A DNA stretch of 64,000 bases, from the NCBI GenBank assembly GCA_905182985.1, contig CAJJDN010000106.1, positions 65,843-129,842 of the forward strand. The letters are read 5' to 3'. The DNA is from Paramecium sonneborni. Lineage: Eukaryota; Ciliophora; Oligohymenophorea; Peniculida; Parameciidae. The notes under the pieces are model-generated. The model was not told where the DNA came from, did no database searches, and saw only the letters and a list, made by a program, of their open reading frames with translations. The stretch's first letter is position 1. Each line of letters opens with the position of its first letter. Below, in pieces: positions 52,501 to 63,285 of this stretch. Both the position numbers and the translations under genes were made by a program.

Positions 52501-53226
52501 AAAAGGGCATTAAGAAAAAAAAATATTAAATGCTTATTCATTATATAAAAAACTAACATATTCTTAAATTGGAGAAAAATGTCCTTTAAAATATAGTAAA
52601 GGGCCCTAATCATTAACAAAATTTTATGAAAGATCATTCTTATACCCACCTAAAATTATTGTAATTTTTTCTGTCATAATCTAATATTAGAATGTAACCA
52701 ATTAATTATTGTAATTAGTAAAAAATCTAAGATTCTGATCATTTGATGAATAAAGAATTGATGTATAATACCAAATTGCTTCATATTAACTTGCTTCAAA
52801 ATTTATTGAAGCATGATTAATGATCTCTGAATTTTGATCAAATAAATAAATTTCATGTGTTAAACTTATTGGATTATCATTCATATTTAAAATTATTGCA
52901 GCAAAATTCAATTAATTTTCATCAAGTAATTTTAGAAAATAGAATCCATTAAATTTACATACTTCTGTTTAACAAATTGGATCATCAAAAGGTTTATAAA
53001 AAGTATTTTCTATATTTATATCTATGTAAGCAATATATTTTGACCAAAATCCAAAGCCATTTGTATGACCATCGGTTGCTAAAGCCTAAATTTCAATCAT
53101 CTTTATTTATGGTTTTGAAGTGTCTAATTCTAATTATTTGTCATCATATTCATAGTAACATTTTAAATTATTCTTAAATTAACAAAAGACTATGTAGGGT
53201 ACCCAAAGTAAAACTAATATTGTCAT
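43583..53226 (-). CDS. Giant receptor-like surface protein
   Basis: About 9.6 kb from ATG 53226 to TGA 43583-43585, roughly 3000 residues. Order: a signal peptide (MTILVLLWVPYIVFC); LamG-like strands (HTNGFGFWSKYIAYIDI, RYTIQCWIKQNYIKV); a Cys-rich region at about 51.7-49.7 kb with many CxxC pairs (CQYCQQS), like furin/growth-factor-receptor repeats; an Asn/Ile-rich repetitive region at 49.5-46 kb, inferred to be a parallel beta-helix; a EWNYGDSSCYMGHIGALCEQCD module near 45.3 kb; then at least six membrane helices (IPFLFLFGILIPLGMLL, AYFWEIVKIITKELLILALI). This layout is common to very large ciliate surface proteins. Introns were recognised at 52297-52328 and 47020-47044; others surely exist. 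The 3' end is uncertain: an optional 25-nt intron at 43958-43982 would move the stop to 43750-43752. Ligand unknown. Confidence 0.82.
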
Positions 53227-53813
53227 TAATTAATTATTTTTTAAATTTTTTAATTAATAATTCCTTTCATTTGATTAAGAATGCTTCTTGTTTTACTTTA
53301 TAGAAATTCAAAAAAAATTGATAAATATTTAGATTTCAAAATATCAAAAAATATATAATAAAGAATAGTTTTAAAAATTTTACTCTTCAGTCCAATTATA
53401 TGTTTTTGTTTATAAATAAAAAATTTCAAAATTTTAAGAAATTCCTTTTTTGTTTTATTATAATTTATAAATTAACTAGTATTTTATAATGGTTTTTAAT
53501 TTTGTAATTCTTGATTGTTTCAAAAACCGTTGCATTAATCAATCAAGTTTGTAACTTTAGGGTTTTAGAGAAAAACAAGATTCGACAAAAAAAAATGAAA
53601 TAATTTTAATATCTGATATTATATTATTAAAAAATTTATTTTCTTGAAGTGAAATACTCATTTGGCTTATGTAAGGGTTAAATTTATAAAAAGCTGATTC
53701 TTTTATTAAATAAATAAGATAAATTGTACATAGAAATGCTATTCCTTAATTTATTTATAATTATGAATAGAATTAGTTTATTGTTATTAGTAAATAATTA
53801 ATTATTAATTTTA
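53227..53813. other. Divergent intergenic region
   Basis: About 590 bp between the start of the giant gene and the ATPase-like gene. AT-rich; it must hold both promoters, but no motif is recognised. Confidence 0.5.
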
Positions 53814-55212
53814 ATGATGAAAATAATTAGCAGAATGTCCTCATTAATTCTTAAGAAATCAGATGATATGATTCTATTTGCTCATGATAATCCAATTAAA
53901 TTAGGTGAGACATTAAAGTTTGGAAATTAATTGGGAGTAGTCATGTCTATTTTTGAGAAAAATCAATTAGCATTATTGTTATAACAATCTGAAGTATTAG
54001 AGCCTATTTCACAAGTAAATTCTTTAAGAGCTTTTCCCTAAAATGGTATTTGTACAATAGCAGACATAAAGGAATCAAATGAAAATGAAACAGATACCAA
54101 AAAATTGCCAAAAAGAGCCCTTCCATAGAATTAAATTTTAACACATAATGTATACATTGATCTCTTCCATCCAATAACTTATGGATAAATGCTCATCATT
54201 AAAGATAAAGAGCTTTTAAATAAGTTGAATACATTTGATCACATAATATATTATGGAAGATCTCCAATCCAATAAGCAACATGGTTTAAATATGCAGAAA
54301 ATTAAGGCTCAAATTATTTTTTACCAAAATATGCATTGCAATTTGCCAAATAAGTAGCAAAAACAAATAAAACTTTGTTAGTAATGGATTAAATTTATGA
54401 TCATTTTGTTGCTCATTAAAAACTATAAGAAACAATACAATCTTATGTTTATGAGAAAACTACAAAAACTGTCTACTTATCAAACCTTTTAAAAGAGCTT
54501 TCTGATTCATGTGGTTATAGACCAGGACATAGCAATCTTACTGTTGCTGTTTTGTAAAGAGATTCCAAAGATGATTTATTAAATGATGAATTGGAGAAAG
54601 AAGTATTATATAAATGTAATTCAACCTTTAGTTAGAATCGTTGTAATCTCATACACCTTCTAAAACTATAGCAAAACCTAGTCCATTCAGTTTATAAATC
54701 CAAAGTTCTTTGTATTATCATTTAGCTTAGGAATTATATGAGATTCTTTCATAACATAATGAAAAATAATCAGAATATTTATAAAAGCAATAGTTAAAGA
54801 TTCATATAGATCCATGGGACTTTTATTAATATTTTGATTGCAAACCAATAGTGTAAATGATAAACTTATTCAACCAGTAGAATAGTCAAGAACATGAGTT
54901 AGTAATCTTAGTAGATTTCTCAGTTAAAGCATTTAAAGAAGAAATAATTTGTCAGCTTAAAGGTATTAATCGAAAAATATAAATTAAGGTTCTCCAAAAG
55001 AAATTCTGAATGATCTTCTTGCTTTTTCTTGTTAAATAAAAGAGTTTGAAGAAAAGTCATTCTCTGAATATTATTATGAGAAGAAAAATGAGTTAAGCGG
55101 AAATGAATTTAAGACTGTTATTATAGAAAGCTTAGCAAGATTTTATGAATTGTATATGCTTCATTTGAGAATGACAGATTAATTGCTTTAATATAAAAAA
55201 GATTACATTTGA
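53814..55212 (+). CDS. F1-ATPase alpha-like protein without Walker A
   Basis: ATG 53814, introns at 54616-54635 and 54963-54988, TGA 55210-55212; 450 residues. The N-terminal barrel contains KLGETLKFGNQLGVVMSIFE, like the GE-x-L-x-F-x-NQ-x-GVV motif of ATP synthase alpha. Later HPITYGQMLIIKD occupies the place of the alpha P-loop region (IGRGQRELIIGDRQTGKT), but the GxxxxGKT is gone. IIYYGRSPIQQATWFKYAEN, YALQFAKQVAKTNKTLLVMD and SQTPSKTIAKPSPF-type sequence follow, matching the order of alpha (nucleotide-domain helices, DDLSKQA strand). The C-terminal part IHIDPWDFYQYFD is family-specific. So it looks like a diverged, non-catalytic paralogue of the mitochondrial alpha subunit, perhaps a structural component. 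No clear mitochondrial presequence, though MMKIISRMSSLILKK is basic. Confidence 0.6.
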
Positions 55213-55877
55213 TTGAGTATTACAAAGTATTTTATATTAACACATAATAATGATTAAATAATTTTTGAATCTTCATTTTTGTTAAATAAAATCTAATTCA
55301 TAAACAATTTTATTAGTTTGATTGAATATTAAAAAAAATAGTAATTTATAATTAAAGATAAATTATTCAATATCATAGAATTAAAAATGCATTTAATGGC
55401 AACTTAATTTGATCCAAAAAATTAATAGTAGATTCAGAAATAAATAATATTTGATTATAATTATTTTTATTCTTAGAAATCTTTCTATTATTTTTTATCA
55501 TAATAAGTGTTATAATCTTAGTATTTAAGGATCCAAAATATCAAATGTCTTATTTAATCTAAGATCCAATTCATATTTCTATATTAATCTTATGTTTATT
55601 TTGGCTTTTCTGAATTAATATCACTAAGGTTTCTTAATTTTTATATAAAAAAGATAAACAATAGTTCAATTATTAATTTTTTAATTATCTTCCATTATTA
55701 TCATAATAATCAAAGATCAATAAAAAATGTATTAATTAAATGAATGTCTTTTTAATAATGATAAGTACATATTAATGATAGATATAAATAACTTGATTAT
55801 AATAATTTTGTCTAGTACATAGAATATTAAGGGAGGATTGATATTTATATAATAAATTTATTGATATTCCGTTTTAT
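55213..55877. other. Intergenic with a doubtful ORF
   Basis: About 660 bp. A plus frame 55387-55743 (118 codons, MHLMATQFDPKNQQQIQKQ then FDYNYFYSQKSFYYFLSQQ) is open but low in complexity and unsupported; I do not call it. No other feature. Confidence 0.35.
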
Positions 55878-56545
55878 ATGAAATTAGTTGTTTGCATTTT
55901 ACTCATATGTTCAACTGTAATTGCTATTCCAAAAAAACAGATTTAACTTCATACAAAATACACTCAACCGATAAATGCTTAGGAAATTAAATTAAGTGAT
56001 GTAGATTTAGCTCTTTATTAAACTGATGCTCAATAAGATGGATTAAAAAATCATTTGAATTCAGAAATTACAAATTGGGCAGCAGCTAAGAGTACTTTAA
56101 TTGATCAGCTTTCTTCTTTTCATAATTACTTCGAAATATTTTTATCCAAATCAGAATAGATTGGAATATTTTTGGTGTTATTTATTTGTTTTGCATTTTA
56201 CTTGATGGTAAAATCTGAGGATAGAAATATAAAAAGTAGACAGCAAAACTCTAAAAAAATGTAAAAGCATTAGTAAGAACCGGGTATAATAATATTGACA
56301 GATTCAATAATAGAAAAAGAATAATTACAATAACCTTTGGTTTCAACTATAATTGGATCAATAATTTATGAAGAACGAGTGTTTTTATAATGTTTTAGAT
56401 TTTTAGTAATAAATCAGCAGATGATATGAAATAAAAGGAGCTAACCCAACATTTAAAAAGGTCCAATTCATAGACATTTATAAAACCATAACATCCAGAT
56501 TATTCAGCTGAAGAAATACACAATTTATTGAAGGATATTAATTGA
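55878..56545 (+). CDS. Small type I membrane protein
   Basis: ATG 55878, a 20-nt intron at 56379-56398 and TGA 56543-56545 give 215 residues. Residues 1-16 (MKLVVCILLICSTVIA) are a signal peptide. A lumenal or external segment of about 75 residues follows, with KLSDVDLALYQTDAQQDGLK, then a single membrane helix at about 95-111 (IGIFLVLFICFAFYLMV) and a basic cytosolic tail with Ser/Lys-rich sequence ending HPDYSAEEIHNLLKDIN. No family recognised. It might be a small secretory-pathway or granule component; that is a guess. Confidence 0.7.
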
Positions 56546-56685
56546 ATAAACTTAACAATATTTTTACATAGTATTATAGAAATATTACTGTATGAGTCAC
56601 ACACTAATAGGATATTAGTTTAGCATTAACTTTATTATTCTAAAGTAATTTAAAAAATGATTAAATTTTATTTAAAAAATATTAA

Positions 56686-57033
56686 ATGGTGAACGTACCT
56701 AAAAACAGAAAAACATACTGCAGAAAATGTGGAAATCATTAAAGTTGCAAAGTGTCTCAATATAAAAAGAGCAAAGAAAGTCCATTTGCTTAAGGTAGAA
56801 GAAGGTACGACATGAAACAAGCTGGTTATGGTGGATAAACAAAACCTATTTTCAGAAAGAAGGCAAAGACAACCAAAAAAGTTGCTTTAAAGTATATATA
56901 TATTGAAAATAGGCTTGAATGCGTCAAGTGTAAATTAAAGTGGTTGAAAGTTATTAAGAGATGTAAGACTATTGTCTTTGTTGATGCTAATTAGCTCAAA
57001 AAATAATAAGAAGCCAAGAAGAATGCTAAATGA
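56686..57033 (+). CDS. RPL36A: 60S ribosomal protein eL42 (L36a/L44)
   Basis: ATG 56686 to TGA 57031-57033. The sequence is diagnostic: [55 protein letters not shown] and, after a splice, [18 protein letters not shown]. The four zinc-binding Cys (two CxxC pairs) are present. A 21-nt GT...TAG segment at 56892-56912 interrupts between KKVALK and LECVKC; family alignment shows it is an intron, giving 108 residues, the normal length. The segment is a multiple of three with no TGA, so failure to splice would insert seven residues without a stop. The Pro in GGQTKPIF is the residue linked to cycloheximide sensitivity in yeast. Confidence 0.95.
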
Positions 57034-57282
57034 GATCATTACAGTATTATAATAAGATATATTATGTATTTTTAGGAACAATTTATCTATCTTTAATTTA
57101 GCATTATGTTTTTTAAAATCATCTTAAAATATTTATATATATTTATTATTTTCTAACATTATTATTACCATCTCATTTTTCATTTATCTACAATTCAGAT
57201 AATATTTATATATATATATATATATAAGATTGATGAATTACGATATATATTTATTCTAAAAATTAATAATTTTATTATTCAA
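57034..57282. other. Convergent spacer with a (TA)n run
   Basis: About 250 bp between converging genes. It contains a TA dinucleotide run at about 57207-57226. No gene. Confidence 0.7.
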
Positions 57283-58659
57283 TCAGGCAATTCCCTTAAA
57301 GTTATTAACCTATTAATTTGCTAGTAATTTCAATTCAACAGCTTTTCTTGATTTTTTGTATTTCCCAACATATACCATACAATTAAATTAAAACCTAAAT
57401 TACATTATATAATACCTTAATAATGAACCTTATTTTGAAGTTTTTAAAATCTCTTTTGTTACTCCAGCCTTTTATAAATCATCTAAATGAACAAATATAT
57501 CAGATTTATCTTCATCCATAACAATAAAACCATAATTCTTTTATTCATCAAAAAACTTCAATCTTCCAGTATAAATTGGATTATTTTATAACTTTTTTTA
57601 ATCTGTCATCTATAATTTATTACTCATCAAAGAACAACTAGAAGTTGATACTAAATCCAAAGGTGGAAAGAATTCTAAATCATCAATATTTGGTATTCCT
57701 TCCTCAAATCTCTATTAAATATATAATTATTATTATGGATATTATTATTATTCTAGTTTTTTCTTATCATCTTAAATAGGAAAGCTTTTCAATGAATTTA
57801 TTTAATCTAAAGAGGGAAACTAATAATCATCTTAGATAAAAGTTTATTACTTTGTTTGAGAAAAAAACACTAATATGATTTTATATTCTTACATGCTTTA
57901 TCCTAAGGAAGAGATTAAATTTAATTAATTATTTATTATTCCTTTTATTCTCTTTAAAAATCAAAAATTTAATGTTCTGATAATGACTTTTTATGTCTTC
58001 TAACCAATTTTTACTAATCCTTTTCAGGTGTAATATTTATTTAAGATACTATATTCTAAATTTTAAACTTAAATTTACATCTTCAAAAATCTAATCAAAT
58101 GAATAGAAATTCTCTTATTATTATTAATCTATCTAAGCCATCATTTCTTCCATAGCAATTAATGTATTCATTTAATCAGTCGTAACTAAAGCTAAATATC
58201 CTGTTAAAATTTGACTATAACAAAATATCGTTAATGTTCTTGTATATTTTGGAGGAACATAAACATTACAAAATAATTGATATTTCTAATTTGTAAAGAA
58301 TTCCTTAATCTTAGTTTTCATTATGGTTGCATATAGGGAAATATATTACTAAAAATTAATTTGTGATTAAAATTTACTTTTGCATTAAGAGATTCACTTT
58401 CTATTATTGCATGTGTTAATTCATATCTTTAAATTAATTTTGGGAATTCTTAATCAGATTTATAGTTTTATTTTGCTGTTTTAAACAAATGTTCTTTAAT
58501 CTAAGCATCAGGACTATGAAAATTGGCAACAGAGAGTGCATCCAATAAATGCATACCTGACAATCTAGAAATGAGTAATTGATTGATACCAATTTATCCT
58601 TTGTATATAAGTGTATGCAAATCATTATCATTCAGTACCTATCTTTACTATTATATCAT
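57283..58659 (-). CDS. Cold-shock-domain RNA-binding protein
   Basis: ATG 58659 to TGA 57283-57285, introns at 58349-58377, 58056-58078, 57870-57892 and 57395-57415; spliced length is 1281 nt (426 residues). The C-terminal 90 residues are a cold-shock domain: YTGRLKFFDEQKNYGFIVMD (RNP1-like K-x-Y-G-F-I), DIFVHLDDLQKAGV (RNP2-like), and the last strand YVGKYKKSRKAVELKLL, which follows the fourth intron. The first 150 residues form a separate folded region (LLISRLSGMHLLDALSVANF, LFCNVYVPPKYTRTLTIF) that I do not recognise, and a Gln-rich linker joins them. Such proteins bind single-stranded nucleic acid and often act on mRNA. The start was chosen because it is the first Met in the frame reading through the first intron. 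Confidence 0.85.
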
Positions 58660-59514
58660 TATTTAAAAATCTGTTTAATATATAAAATAATGTTATATAT
58701 TATAATTTTATTTATATGTTCATTAACATAATTGAAATAAATCAAACTTCCATCTAAAAATCTGCTCATTATATTAAATTTCCTTTTTTAATAGAAATAA
58801 ATAAATAAGACAGAATGTCTCATTATTATTTTGTTCGAAAATCATTTTTTCTTATAATCATCTTTCTTTTTTGAGATTATCCTAAAAATGATTACTTTAT
58901 TAATTTTTCATAATTTAATGCAACACTCATTTGATTTCTTCTTTCTTTAAACTAATTAATTATTTATAAAAATACCTATTTTTTGAGCAGCAGTATTTTA
59001 GTTAGAAAATATTATAGTAGCTTATTTATTGTTAATCTTAATATACTTTTTTTTAGAATTTATATTCCTAAATTATTTGATTCATATTTATTTTAATTAA
59101 GTTTATATCGATAGTTCTTTATAGTTTATATTGGAAATGATCCTAATGATTTCAGTTGTTATTTTAATTTAATTTGCTATTTGGTTTCTAAAAGATACTT
59201 ATGATATTAAAATACCCTCATATATAAATATTTTCCTTTTTTAGTTATTTATATTGAGTATATATATTTTTTATTTATTTTTATTGCTTACGATTTTCCT
59301 TTATAAGTATTTTTTTATGATGTCCGTTATTATAAATTAGGATGAATACATTTCTTCATTATTACTACCTGATTCTTATAATAATCAGATAGTTAGAAAG
59401 ATTATTACTTAAATATCTAATTTTATTCATTTTATAATGTTGAGAAATTATCCTTCCTTTAATTTATAATACATAATTATAATTAATAATCATAGCTATT
59501 AATCACAAAATTGG
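58660..59514 (+). other. Divergent region with possible hydrophobic ORF
   Basis: About 850 bp. A plus frame open from about 58990 to TGA 59521-59523 encodes several hydrophobic stretches (LILIYFFLEFIFLNYLI, EMILMISVVILIQFAIWFL) and a polar end (INQDEYISSLLLPDSYNNQI). It lacks an upstream ATG before the first hydrophobic part (first Met near 59136) and its end overlaps the stop of the minus phosphatase gene. It may be a partial membrane-protein gene or chance in AT-rich DNA. Confidence 0.3.
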
Positions 59515-60900
59515 TCATTTTGAGATCGAGGCTACTAATTTCTTTATAGCCTCGGTAATTGAAACACAATTTTGCACTATTTTCAAGTTAAAAATCTTAT
59601 TGTTTTAACTACGAACATCATCAAATTGAAGTACATGTTTGAGATAATGTTACAAATGTAGTAGTTCCTATAAATTTATTAGGGTTTTTAATACTTTATC
59701 ATTTTTATCATCTAAATATGGTATAATTGGTATCCCATTTTCTACTTAAAATGCAAATGAGTAAGCAGAATTATCTATTAAAACTATGTCTTTCATATCC
59801 CTATTCAATATCCTTAAGTCTTTTATGTGACAATTATTTGATATTTGAATACAATCATCACGAAATAATCTATAAGATACTAAATTTCGTTATGGATCTA
59901 AATAATCAATAATTTTATTCGCATAATCTGGATTGGAAGCAGTAAATATCATTATTTCATATTCTTGAGCCATACTTTTTAAGAATTATTAAGCATAAGG
60001 CCTTATACTTATTCCAACCTATAATAAAAATTATAACTTACCTAATAGATTTGCTCATTAAAACTCATAGGAATGAAAAAGTCGCTCTTTAAACAGCTAT
60101 ATTCATTACAATGAACTAATGTCTCATCTAAATCTATTATTAGGGTCTTTTATGGTTCTTTATATAATTAAATTTTATACTTTTTAAAGGTTAAATTTTA
60201 TTGGACAGTTTATACTCTAATGGGCATTCAATTAATTTTGATTTTTATAGATTATCATATAATTGAGAAAAGTGGCTTATGTACATTTAGGCCATAAAAC
60301 TATTTTTCAGGGATCCCATTATAAAACCAAATAAATTGTGCATATAATATTAATTTTATAATGAGAATGCTAAAATATAGAATAAAACTATTATTTACTT
60401 TTTTCACTCAATAGAACATCTTAATGAATATGAGTTTCTATTATTGGAACTGAAACAATTTAATCTTTCTCATTTTAAAAAGGTAAAATGTTTGGTATTG
60501 ATTTTTCTTCTTTTCTCGAAATTTTACGATTTATATTAATCTTTTTTCTACTGACTGGTTAATTAGTAAGTCCAAGAATACTGCTCTTTTGTTTCTTAAT
60601 TCTTTTCTTTGTTTGAATTGATATTTTTTGTTTTCCTATTGATTTACTACTGAATATTATTATAAATGTATACACTGATGAAGTTTAAGATGTGCAGGTT
60701 AAATTGTCATCTATTAATTGGTAATTTATAGACATTTATGTTGATTTTAATGAGTCTGTATTATTTTTCAATAAATGACATTTTGATGAAAGATCATTTT
60801 AATTCAATTAAGATTGTTCTTAGAACTTCCGATTATTTTCTGAAGGAGTACTCTTTTATTCTTATAAACATTCTTAAAGTATATGAATAGTTTCATACAT
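59515..60900 (-). CDS. HAD phosphatase, SCP/Dullard (CTD phosphatase-like)
   Basis: ATG 60900, introns at 60370-60398, 60158-60180 and 60019-60041, TGA 59515-59517; 436 residues. The C-terminal 220 residues are an FCP1/SCP-type HAD domain: KTLIIDLDETLVHCNEY (nucleophile and acid/base Asp in DLDET), GISIRPYAQQFLK, YEIMIFTASNPDYANKIID, RLFRDDC, DMKDIVLIDNS and VENGIPIIPY. The N-terminal 200 residues are Ser/Gln/Lys-rich. The three introns are forced: the last joins SNKIQPLKKPQ directly to KTLIIDLDET. Family members dephosphorylate Ser in the RNA polymerase II CTD or other proteins; the true substrate is unknown. An upstream frame from ATG 61099 (HEKDELLLCKFQTDTLQQ) would join this one in phase if a single base were removed near 60895, so the start may be further up. 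Confidence 0.9.
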
Positions 60901-61322
60901 TTATTATTTTAGCCACATTTAGATGCTTAAATTGAGGGGATTAATGTTTATTTTTCAATCCTTGAATTGGTTTAAAAAACGTAATTTTACTATGATTAAA
61001 TAGAGATTTTACTTGAATTTATTGATTCAGCTTTTCTTACTGTAGAGTATCAGTTTAAAATTTACACAACAGTAGTTCATCTTTTTCATGAATTTTCATA
61101 ATGTATTATTAAATAATTTACGCATAAGAGATTTGATAATGAAATTGAATAGAAGTTAATTAAACGGGGTAAAAGTATTTGATTAAATTTAATAATTACA
61201 ATCATATTTTAAGTTAATTTCTTTTTCTAAATGTAATAATGAATTATAAATCATGCATTTGTAAATTTGTAATTTATATAAGTTGATAGAACAATAAAAA
61301 TAGATTATAAACTTAGTGAATT
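60901..61322. other. Gap with possible 5' exon of the phosphatase
   Basis: About 420 bp. The minus frame from ATG 61099 is open for 66 codons to the phosphatase start and reads like coding sequence (FNHSKITFFKPIQGLKN), but ends in TGA one base out of frame. The rest is spacer. Confidence 0.4.
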
Positions 61323-62674
61323 TCAATTTCCTTCTTCTTTAGTTGGTAATCCCCCTTTTTTAGTCCAACGAATTCTTTTTCCATCTTACCATTCTCCTTC
61401 CTTTTCAACTTTAGAAGAACCAATATAAATTCCAATACCATGTTATTTTCCATTAGCCCATTAACCTTTATACATCTAAATAAATTAATAAATTAAATAT
61501 TACTCTTCCATCAGGCCATTTAAACTCTCCATAACCATGTTTTTTATCATCTTTATATTCTCCCTCATATTTTCTACCATCAAGCCAAGTAAAAACCTTA
61601 TATAAAATATATATAAATGATTACTCCTTTTCCATCCATTTTATTATTCTTCCATTCTCCAACATATTTTCTTCCATCTTCCCATTAATATTCTCCTTAA
61701 CCCTAAATATTATTTTAATCAAATTCCCCAATATAAATTGATCCATCTGCCCATTTAAAAGTACCTTTACCCTGTTTTTTACCATTTTTATATTAACCTT
61801 CATAACTAGCACCATCTGGCCATATTTCTCTACCATTTCCATTCTATTTATCATCTTCCCAATATCCAACATATTATGCTCCATCCATATGAACATATTT
61901 ACCCTATTATATTATTATTCTATATTCTTACATATCCATGTGCTTTATCATTCTTCCACTCTCCTTCATATTTATCTCCATCAGCATGAATTAACCTTCC
62001 CTTCCCACAAGCTACATTCTAATACCAATAACCTTCATATATTGATCCATCTTGCCATATTTAAGTTCCTCTTCCATGTCGAAATCTATTTATTATTATT
62101 AAAATTAACAAATTACCCATTCTTCCATTATCCTTTATAAACACTTCCTCCATCCAATTCATATGGTTCTAAAAATGGCAATTCTTTAAATTCATCCTTA
62201 TCTTAATCATATACAAAGGGTTCAATTTTATCCAAAACCTAACTTAAATACTCTCTAATACTTATTTTGTTTTTGGAGTTAAAAAATCTGGCATTCTATC
62301 TAATTTCTTATATTTCTCAGTTGGTGCATGTACTCTACTCTAATCACCCTAATTTTTATAACTTTCTTCTTTAGGTTCTTGTGTAGTCTTTTTACTCTAA
62401 ACATTTTTATTATTATTCTAGTTCTATGCTTTACTTGATCCATGTTAGGATTCTTTATTTCCATCTTTCTTTTCTTCCTATATTTCTTTCATCTTCTTTC
62501 TATCCTTATGACCTCTATAATGAGCTTTTTTGGCATTTTACAAATACCTTATATTAATGTTGCTTTTTAATTTAGGTTTTCTTAATTCTGTTGCTTTTCT
62601 TATACATTTAAACCTAAATCTAACTATACAATTTTATCCGTAACTTATCCTCCACCATTACAACAATTTCCCAT
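61323..62674 (-). CDS. MORN-repeat protein with IQ motif and lipid anchor
   Basis: ATG 62674, introns at 62525-62547, 62239-62261, 62086-62116, 61904-61931, 61597-61624 and 61476-61503, TGA 61323-61325; 396 residues. The N-terminus MGNCCNGGG carries Gly2 for myristoylation and Cys4/Cys5 for palmitoylation. Residues about 45-55 read [11 protein letters not shown] across the first intron, a perfect IQxxxRGxxxR calmodulin-binding motif. A polar linker follows, then about eight MORN repeats ([56 protein letters not shown]). MORN proteins scaffold at membranes and cytoskeletal junctions in protists. The anchor plus IQ plus MORN order suggests a Ca2+/calmodulin-responsive cortical scaffold; that is inference. 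Confidence 0.93.
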
Positions 62675-63285
62675 CTCTTCTATGATTATCTGAAATTATT
62701 TGATTTAATAAAATTAATCATTACGCATCAAACATATAAATTATGATAACTCAGACATGAATACACAATCTAATAGATTACTATCATTTTTATCTTGAAA
62801 TTATTCATTAATTATACATTAACTGAGAATAATATTATAATCTTATTATTTTTTATTGTTTTATCAAACGATCATTCCAATATTTAAATTATAATGATCA
62901 TTGCAAAATATTTCAAAGAAATAATCCAGAATATTTTATTGGTTTTAAACAATAATCTCATCTTTTTTATTAATATAAACATTTAAATTAATGATTGAAA
63001 TGGCTATATAATCCTTGTATTAACACACTTATTCTTCAAAACAGATTTGTTTTAATTAGAATTAATAATTTTTAAAATAATATGAATTAATCATAATTTA
63101 ATAAACTAGAATTTAATCTTTTGATTAAATTTTATAGCAATTAAATGTGCTTATTATTTGAATCAAAGATAATTTATTTAGATATAATTTTGAAAAATTT
63201 TATAATCTTTTTATTTAAAATGAAGAATATTTAATAATTATTATAAGATAATTTTAATAATTAAAAATTTATATATACATTTATG
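62675..63285. other. Intergenic, nothing identified
   Basis: About 610 bp, AT-rich, between two minus genes. No gene or RNA recognised. Confidence 0.5.

Noticed and set aside
55387..55743. 118-codon plus-strand ORF
   Set aside because: Low complexity, no homologous feel, no intron signals; TGA is rare enough in this DNA for such a length by chance.
57207..57226. (TA)n run as a telomere or origin
   Set aside because: No G4T2/G3T3-type telomeric repeat nearby; simple TA runs are common in such AT-rich spacers.
61889..62140. Plus-strand His/Leu-rich ORF
   Set aside because: Antisense to MORN repeats and lacking any independent support.
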